This document shows positions 46,201 to 55,200 of a DNA stretch of 64,000 nt, piece by piece; position 1 is the first letter of the stretch; each line of letters opens with the position of its first letter. The stretch spans positions 65,140,152 to 65,204,151 of the forward strand of contig NC_083597.1 in the NCBI RefSeq assembly GCF_020882245.1, in the 5' to 3' direction. Under the pieces are notes generated by a model. It was not told the DNA's origin. It searched no databases and was given only the letters and a program-made list of their open reading frames with translations. The position numbers and the translations under genes were made by a program. The stretch is from Rhopalosiphum padi. Its lineage: Eukaryota > Arthropoda > Insecta > Hemiptera > Aphididae.

Positions 46201-49200
46201 AAAATATAATTTATGGTTATGCACTTAATACTTATGCCTAACATAAATTTTTTAAATTAAGGTAAATTAGTAGGTAATTTATTTATAACAAGTGAAGAGT
46301 GTGTTGTTATTGAATATTCACAATCGTCGAGCGGGGTAATTCCCGTATATTTTGTATAAGCAACTAAATATTAATAATATTAACAGTAAGAATGAGTCTA
46401 AAATCTAGATAATAATCGGGGGCGTTGTTTTGAGAAAAAAATTAAATACATTAACATTATAGTACAGTATACATAAAAATATAAAATAATGTAATTGTTA
46501 TAAATATTAAAGAATATAAGTTTTTGGGAGATCTATTCCCATCATCCCCTCCCCCATCCGTTTGACTGCCACTGATTCAAATACATAAAAAAAATGTCAA
46601 AATATAATACATGTCTATCATTAATTAAAAAGTATCAGCTTATCAGTATAAAAACTTGATACGAATTTATAATCTGGAATTTTTCCGTTTTATTCAATAA
46701 TGTGGAAAACTGCTTAAAGTGGAATTTTTGGTCTATAATGAATACATTGATAATTTGATATACCCATTAACCTATTTACTAGAATTTGGACAAATTTCCC
46801 TAATGCAATTATTGTAAAATTCGAGTAAGTCTAAAACTAATAAAAAAATATCAAAGATCATCATATTATGCACAATCCTAGATAAAGTTAATTAAAATTA
46901 AAGTACATTGTTTGAACAAATTTTAACAATGTTATAGAAAACAATTTATAAATATGGCTAGAGATTTTTAGCATTTAAGATATTATATCTTTTCATTAAA
47001 AATATATGTAATTTTCTATATCTTTAATCTTAACTAGATAACTTGTTTATATTAGTAGCGTCACATTTTAATTAGCACAAGAAATGATCAATCTTTGCTC
47101 TAAATTGTTTTATATATATATTTATTTTTATTTTTAAATAAAATTACTAATTTTATATTTTTATTAAGTATTATACTAAGTAAATTTTAGTAATTTTCAA
47201 ATAAAAATTATTTCATTTTCTACTGTGAAAATTTCTTTTAAAATCATTTTCTTGCAGTTGAAAATAATTATGTGAAATGTTATTAATGTAGTTAATTTTA
47301 CTAGCTAAAAAAAGAGAATAAAAATCAAATTATTTATATAAAAAATGACATTTTAAATGAAAATATTGATACGTAGTTAATTAATTTTAAAGTCATGTTA
47401 AATGATCAAAAAATATATTATTATTTTTCATTATAAAATTTGATATGGAATTTCGATAATCTTAGAATACCAAGAATTTCAATTGAATTCAAATAGGTAC
47501 TTTAAAATATTGACCATTTATTGTTCTAACAGAAGATGTCTTAGCCATTTTGGGTGATTGAATAATATTCTATTATGATAATATGATGTCACATGAGTGT
47601 AAGATAATTTGAGTGACACATTTGTATAGTAAAATTTGTAACTTATGTAGAATAACAGATTTGACTAAAACAAAAAAAGTATAATATTAAAAATAATTAC
47701 GTAGGTAAATTAAAATTATTTTTATTAATTTTTAACTGCTCAATTTCAAGGAAAACTTATCAATGAATTTGAAAATAATGTAATCATTGTTATCAAGTAA
47801 GTATCTAATTCTCATGCATAAGAATACGGCAGGTATAGGTACCACATGTATTTAAAATATTCAAATAAAATAGTAAAATACATTACAAACTACAGTAACG
47901 TAAAAAGCACATTTTGACGAATTACCATTACGTATTACTTATTTTATTTTAGAATTAAATATGATATACTTACTTGTTTTAATTAGTATTCATAATCCAA
48001 AAATTAAGTACTGAACTAAGATTTAAGATTAATCACATATTCACAAACCACAATTCACATCAAAAATATTATGAACGATGATAAAATATTTCAAAACATG
48101 GTAAATAGTTGAAAATACTTAAAGTTTAAGCCGTTTAAGGTTAACTTGAAAGTATAACAGTGTGCGTAAACTAATGTAGGTATTAATATTATACCCAAAA
48201 ATGTCTAGTATGACATTTTATTTCTCCTGTGGTATGACTGTCACTTTTAATACAATATAAAAATAGAAGTAATACTCTTAACCGGCATTTGACATAAAAT
48301 TATTTCTTGCTTATCTGTTATTAGTTATTTATATTATTAACTGTTATACTTCTTCAATTATTATTAGTTTGGCATATTGACAATAAATAACCTACCAACC
48401 GACTAGTGGAGTAGTGATTACTATGGTTATCGTTTAACTGGGTTGATTGTACATAATATTAATAACTGGTCTTTAAAATCCTAACATTTTATAGCACCTT
48501 CAAAAAAGACTCAGATTTTAAGGACCTATATTGGCTATATCTAGTCAACGAATGATTTGAAAAAAAATTTTAAAGGAAAATTTATAAAAAAAATAACAAA
48601 AAATTGTTTAAATTTTATACATAGGTTGCTATTTAAAAATTAAAAGTTGATCGTAGTTTCACCGACTAAAATAATAAGTGTATATAAAAAATGTTAAAAT
48701 TCAAAACATTAAATAGTTTTTGAAATAACGAGTGTCTTACGTTAAATGGATCACTCTGTATAATATTATGATGTAATATAATATAATCTTATCCTTTTTT
48801 CTTGTGGTATCGGCGGTATCGCCACATATGAGGGTAAATCATTCGCACAATATTTATCCCCGTGGCCTATGTGATATTGTAAATTGAACAAAGAATGTTC
48901 AGATTACATTACAAATTCAATATACATCACTACAAAATTACAGAGGCATATATTATAGCCATCGTCATGGCTGCCATAACTACCTGATCCTCCCGTAGTA
49001 CCATACAATCCAGTGAAGAGCAGTGGTCTGTGGCACCTCAGTCGTCAGATTGGTCCAGTTTCTCGTGGTGCTGTCTCAATCGCTTTTCGTAATGCTTCGA
49101 AAACATTATTGCTTCTACCATGCAGTAGAATAATCTATGAAATTCTTCCACAGCTACTAGAGCTGTAACTTTTTCAGCCTCGTCAGTTTAGAGGTTATAG

Positions 49201-52200
49201 ATGGTTGATCCACAAAGTAGTTCAGACATTTTGCCCGTGGTGACAGTATGTCCAAGTCAAGTTTAGATTTCCGACATTGATCCATCCTATATTCCTATCT
49301 AGGGCAATGAAATAGTTAATCAAAGTCAGATATGCAGAGACAGTAGATGCATTTAGAGAACTGGACCTTGCCTATCCGATGCATATAGAACTGAAAGCAT
49401 CCATATCCTGTCATTCCTTGCGTCATGTTGTAAGTGAGTAGTATTTAGGGGAGAGTCAACTCAGCCCATCTTCCAACAACCGATAAAACACAATGGGTCC
49501 AATGTACTTTCGGTGAACAATTCTACCATATCTGTCAATGAGTTATTTTGTCTTTTGTCTCTGTTTTTTTTTTAATTTTTCCGTGCGATACTGGTGGATT
49601 TCCGGCTGGCAAGACGTTGTTAAGCGTTGCACATATCTTGTACCTCTCGGCTGACACTGTCCTGTAAGCTCTGATCGCCATTAACGTGGCTCGTGGCTAG
49701 TCTCTGAGGCCTTATTAGATTGACCTAAATTCTCACTACTGATATGACAGTTTTAGACCAAACTGGAGAACCGTACATTAGATGGCATTCGAGCACAGTA
49801 AAGAGAAGCTTTCTTTGGCACTGATAAGGGCCACCGATATTATCTAGCATGTGCCATTTCAGACTTAGATGCCTTGGCTGCTATTGTTTTAACGTACCAA
49901 GATAATGTTAGCCTTCTGTCAATAATGACTCCAAGTTGTATATATATATGATAGGGAGACTATTACTTATGAGATGCCCACTTATGGATACAATCATATC
50001 CTATCGGTTTACAAAATATATATATTTTAACTTTACTAATTTGTGTTATAACTAATTATAACTTAAAATCTTATTTTAGCTCAAGAATATAATTTAAAAT
50101 TTCTTGAGAATACATTCAACTCTTTTTTGACATGCTTAGGTAAGTGTTTATAAACGTTTTATTCTTAGACAAATATTTTTTTGCAACTTTAATCATTATA
50201 AAAAAAAAAAAAAATCAAAATATACATTTATTTATTATTTTTTTAAGAAAAAATAAACTTTGGAAAATTGAGGATAAATACAACATTTGTTTGAAAAATA
50301 TAAATAAATATGTTAACAGTAAAATAATATATTATTATTTCAGTGTAAAATTAACACAGAATAAATCTATACATATGTAAACATATAGAAAAGTACATTT
50401 AACAGTTGTTGAGTACACTTCCCCAAATGTTTTTGGCATATTACATCCTACCTTACCTACATATACGCTAATACATTTGTAAAATTAGTTTTCTATTAAT
50501 ATGAAACCATCAGATTTCTGGGTTTTAAATATAATTCAACACCATGACTAACAAGGTTTGAAATCCAGCGGTGGCATTGCTTGAACCACGTTAACAATAA
50601 TACAATTACACTTCAATCCTTAGTTAATATATAATACGGCCATCGGGGTGATACGAATGCAATTATCCACGTCATGTAATACATTCATAACTCCGTTCAG
50701 AATCTAAAATAATAAAATATATTTTTACAGATAGTTTAGATGACATTTTAAGTGAGTAGATCATTCAAATAAATAAAAATTGTTTTAAGGAAATCTAAAA
50801 TACGAATATTTTTTAACTTTTGATAGCTTTTAAAATATTTATTTCTATGCCATATTCTAATAATGTTCATAGAAAATACAGTTTTAGTTAATTTTATACA
50901 AAACGATTATGTCCAAACCGTTGTTTGTTATCGAATTTAATATGTATACCTAACTTATCATATTAAACGTAGTAATATTTTACTCTGTTGAGTTCAAGGG
51001 CAAAAATAAGAACGAAACTTTTATTTTTATAATGGGCGTGTATTTGTTTGTTTAAATAAAATAAAAATAGCATAAACAGATTTATGTAATAATTTTTGAT
51101 TTTTACCGTGAGTAAAAAATATTAAATTAATTAATCAACAGAAAAAAGAGCATTGAAGCATTAAGGTAGATACTGAATATTTTTACAGATGATGTACCAA
51201 ACAATAGTGAATTAAAGATGTAATTTAATAAATATTTCTTTTAACGAAAACAAAAATACCTAGACATTAGAGTTTAGTTGAATAACACTATTTTATGATA
51301 AATATATTATAAAATATTCATAATCGTTTTAACATGGAATATTTTTTGAAACTGTTATGTTGTTTTATATAAGGTTAAAATAATTATATTGTGTACAGTA
51401 TTATAAACACTTGCTTTACTGTTGTTAGGTAACGATGATATAACTTTAATGACCGGTATGGTAATTTTAATAATATACGTATAAAAATCATAATGTTTAT
51501 ATGTTTAGCTTTTAATAATTTGATGCTATAAGGATACCACATATTCGCATGTGATGACTGTCTTTCATACAACATAGGACATTTTCCTTTAACAAAATCC
51601 ATTTTATGCTTTAATATTGGAGTAATTCTACCTATTATCAAAATTAAAGATGAGAATTTATAACCCGAAAGCTATAAGAGAGAGATTACACAACACTAGC
51701 ACATAATATGTCCAAACAGATAGGCTACACAACTGCAACTCGCGGCCTTAGCAAGAACCAGTAGCACCAAAATCTGCGCCCCCGCATTCAATTTTTTTTC
51801 TACTACCATAAAAGTATAAAATCCTCATAAATTAAAAAAAAAAAAAAAAATACCCTAGCATGATTTCCATTTTTCCAATATGCGATTGCGTGACGAGAAG
51901 CGTGTCGCGATTGCGCTAAAAATAAACGACAGATTTTTGTTTTTATAAATTATCACGATTGAATTGAGAATTAAAATGCTACTCGATGAAATCGCGCCTT
52001 TTATATAATTGCATTTCGGGAAAATGCCCTCTTTCCAATTCTAACAACGGCCCTGCCACAACTTCTAATACGTAATACTATTAATTTATTATTATCTTTG
52101 ATAATATTTTCAAAAGGCTTGCTTTATAAATTATTAAAACATAATTATTTATATATAAACGTGTATTTCAGTTCCAAGAATTATAAATGATATAAAAAAC

Positions 52201-55200
52201 ATTTTGTGTAAGTAATCAATCATTTTATACTTGAATATTTCCATATCATATATTACAGATATAATTAGGAATAAAACAAATTACTACCCTTTGAAGTATT
52301 TAAATTTAAATTTAATGAAAACATTATTTGTAAATAATTAATTAATTTAATAAATGTTTTATTGAGTTTAATACAAGTTCTATTATATTTGATAACATTT
52401 TAATTCATGTCTGTTTTAATCAAAAATCCTGAGTGTTATACTTTGAATTTAATTAATCAAAATAATCTAAATGATTATAACGATCATAATATTGTATACA
52501 GTTTAACTGGACTTCTTTGTACCATTAAAACCAAAGATACCACTTCTCAATGGCTTTGTAATAAATGATTATTTTAACTCACGTATGTTTTATTTTAGTG
52601 GACAAAAAAAATGGTAATACAAAAAATAAGAGATTATCTACTGATAATATTATATTATTGTAAATCAATGCAATATATTTGTAAATCATGAAATTATATC
52701 CATTTTGATTCAAATGTAGTTTTTATAAAAATTAAAAATATCTCGTTTGAAGTTGGTTATATAAAATAATTAATGCCTAATAATTGTAGAAATAGGTTAT
52801 AAATCACTGTTTAGTACAATTGTATTGCTGAAAAGTAAGACAAGTAAGTAAATTGTTTTATTTGTTACTATGTATTTTAAGTAGAAAATAATTAAATAAT
52901 GTTGTCCTTCAAATTTTGATACTGAATTAATTTGAATCGTACATTTGGATTCAAAATTATTGCATACCTAGTAATTATGATATGTTCGATTAAATGAAAT
53001 AATCGATATATTAAATTAGGTGTCATTGTATAACTATGATTGTTTTGCTGGTTGTTGTTGAATAATTAACATAGTAATTCATTAACTAGTGTATGGTTGG
53101 ACATTGAACTCAATTTCCATGAGAGTCACCTCGTCCATTTTCCATAGAATTGATTCTATCGCAGTTAATATTAAGAAAGTCATTGTGTGAAATTACATTT
53201 TCCAGATTTTCTCTGGTACCAATATGATACTAGTTAGCTCACCGTGACAACTGGTTAATTTCAATGATACTTTGCTATTAAAGTTTTGTTTTTAGTAAGT
53301 GTTGTTGCGATCCGACTAAGCGCTACTGTCAAATCTCTCAAAATAACAATATTCGGATGAGATCGACAAATTTGTTGGGATTTGGTTAGCAAGGAGTGCG
53401 AGCACTAACAGACCACATAGTTCTAATCTTGGAATAAATATATAGTTTTGAATATTTTCAATTGGGAAACCAGAACTTTTGAACATAATAATAATTTGAA
53501 TTCGATTTTTTTATCGTATTTTTTTGTATCGTATGTATAAACAATATATATAATTATTTTGGATTTTAAAACTAATGGTTCTAATAGTCCAAGTGGTAAA
53601 GTTGTGCAATTAACGATAATATGGTTCTTATCATTAATGTTTTAAATTTAACAATATTGACCTTGTCGAGTAACTGATCTAACCTTTCTTCTTATTATGT
53701 ATACCAATATTTTTGATTACGTTACCATTTGTAATCATTTTATTTGTATTAATAAACTGTCCAGTTGGTGAGAGGCCTTATAAGATTTATAGATGATTTG
53801 AATACCATTATTTCAACTATACACACCGCTGGCTAAGACAGTTATTAACTATTCTCTTGTACCTGGATTATCAAATTTTCATCATTTTTACTTTGATTTG
53901 TGGCTAATATAGATAGAATTTGATGTTATTTTATCGTCAAGCATAACCATACAGGACAGACGCTGTACCTTATGTTACTAAGATTAGTCACTAACCTTAC
54001 AATTTCTCCGCAGTATTCGTTACATATCTTGTATGAACAAGATGTGGATTTTTTTACAATATAATATAATTATGTTTGAATAATAGCTCAAATACTTATT
54101 TTAATTTAATAATCTTATTGAAATTTATTACGTATTATGTTATTTTTTACATATTTTACATTCTTATGAGTTGCAAGCACTTGTTTTTGTGATGATTTTA
54201 AGCGGTTTATACATAATTATAATCAAGGCTGGGATTTCTATGCATTTTCATGTTTTTTTCCTTAAGTTCAAATTGATTAATTGTCAAATATATCCACGAT
54301 TTTTCTTATTCTCGATTAAATAGAACAATTATATTTTTGTACAATTTGAACATAATGCATACAGTTGCATATACATAAATACATTTTTAAAAATATTGTT
54401 AATCTGAAATGGTATTTATTTAATGAATGTATATAATTATTGGGTTATTTGTCCAATCGAAATACATATACCACCTATAATCTATATTAACTAAAATAGA
54501 CTTGAAACTAAAGAAGAATGAGGGATTTAAAATACTTCTAAAAATGTGTAGCATTATAAACGGTGAGTATGAAATGGCAGAAAAAGATATTACTTTAAAT
54601 CCCGGACAAATCACGTAATTTAAATATGGACCAACAACGACGTGGAAAGAAGATTCAGCCAATCTAAATATATTCTTCAATTCAATCGCCATTGATTATA
54701 GGGGACCGTATAGAATTATTTTACACAAGATTTAAATAATTGAATAATTCAGATACATAACGTATTTTTAACTTTTTGAACAAGTACTGAATTTAGTAAA
54801 ACAATAACAATAAGGTACAATAAATGTATTCCTATTATATAAATATACTGTATACAATCATACACATACTAAATTACTTTTCTAAGTATGTATTATTATT
54901 AAAATATTTTTTTTTAAACAACCGATGAGATAAATTCTTCTATTTTGATCTTCACATTGGTTATTAAAATCGCCGCACTTGACTCATCAATTTTATGTCT
55001 ACCTCTCAATAATAATATTCTCCCTAAACACCTCTCTAATATTTTTGCCGAAAAATGTTGAGCCAAAACCCGTTGGCACCTTATTCATCTCCTTATTCAC
55101 ACACAATACAGAAACATATACTATATAACCAATTCAAACAACTCAATTAGGAAAACTACTAAAAGACTTTTAAACCTAAAAAAAATGAAATTCCACCCAT

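Noticed and set aside
40151..46575. A large hAT element between cagtggcgg at 40151 and ccactg at 46575
   Set aside because: The eight bases on each side (gttggaaa and attcaaat) do not match as a duplication, and no transposase lies between.
47262..47282. Extra microexon after the acceptor tcattttcttgcag
   Set aside because: The phase fits (21 bases, open), but the following donor gttatt is poor and the frame soon meets a stop. Kept only as a possibility in the gap between exons 6 and 7.
47750..47795. Exon ending at the strong donor gtaagt at 47796
   Set aside because: From the acceptor ttcaag the length is 46 bases, so it would leave in phase 2 and break the chain.
52259..52343. Exon or alternative last exon after acceptor at 52258
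   Set aside because: It is open and starts in phase, but no donor gives phase 1 onward, and the intron before it would be only 51 bases. It could be an alternative end; RNA would decide.
54690..54701. Second P-like inverted repeat
   Set aside because: Only 12 bases match the repeat at 37151, the following bases differ, and no partner end was found.
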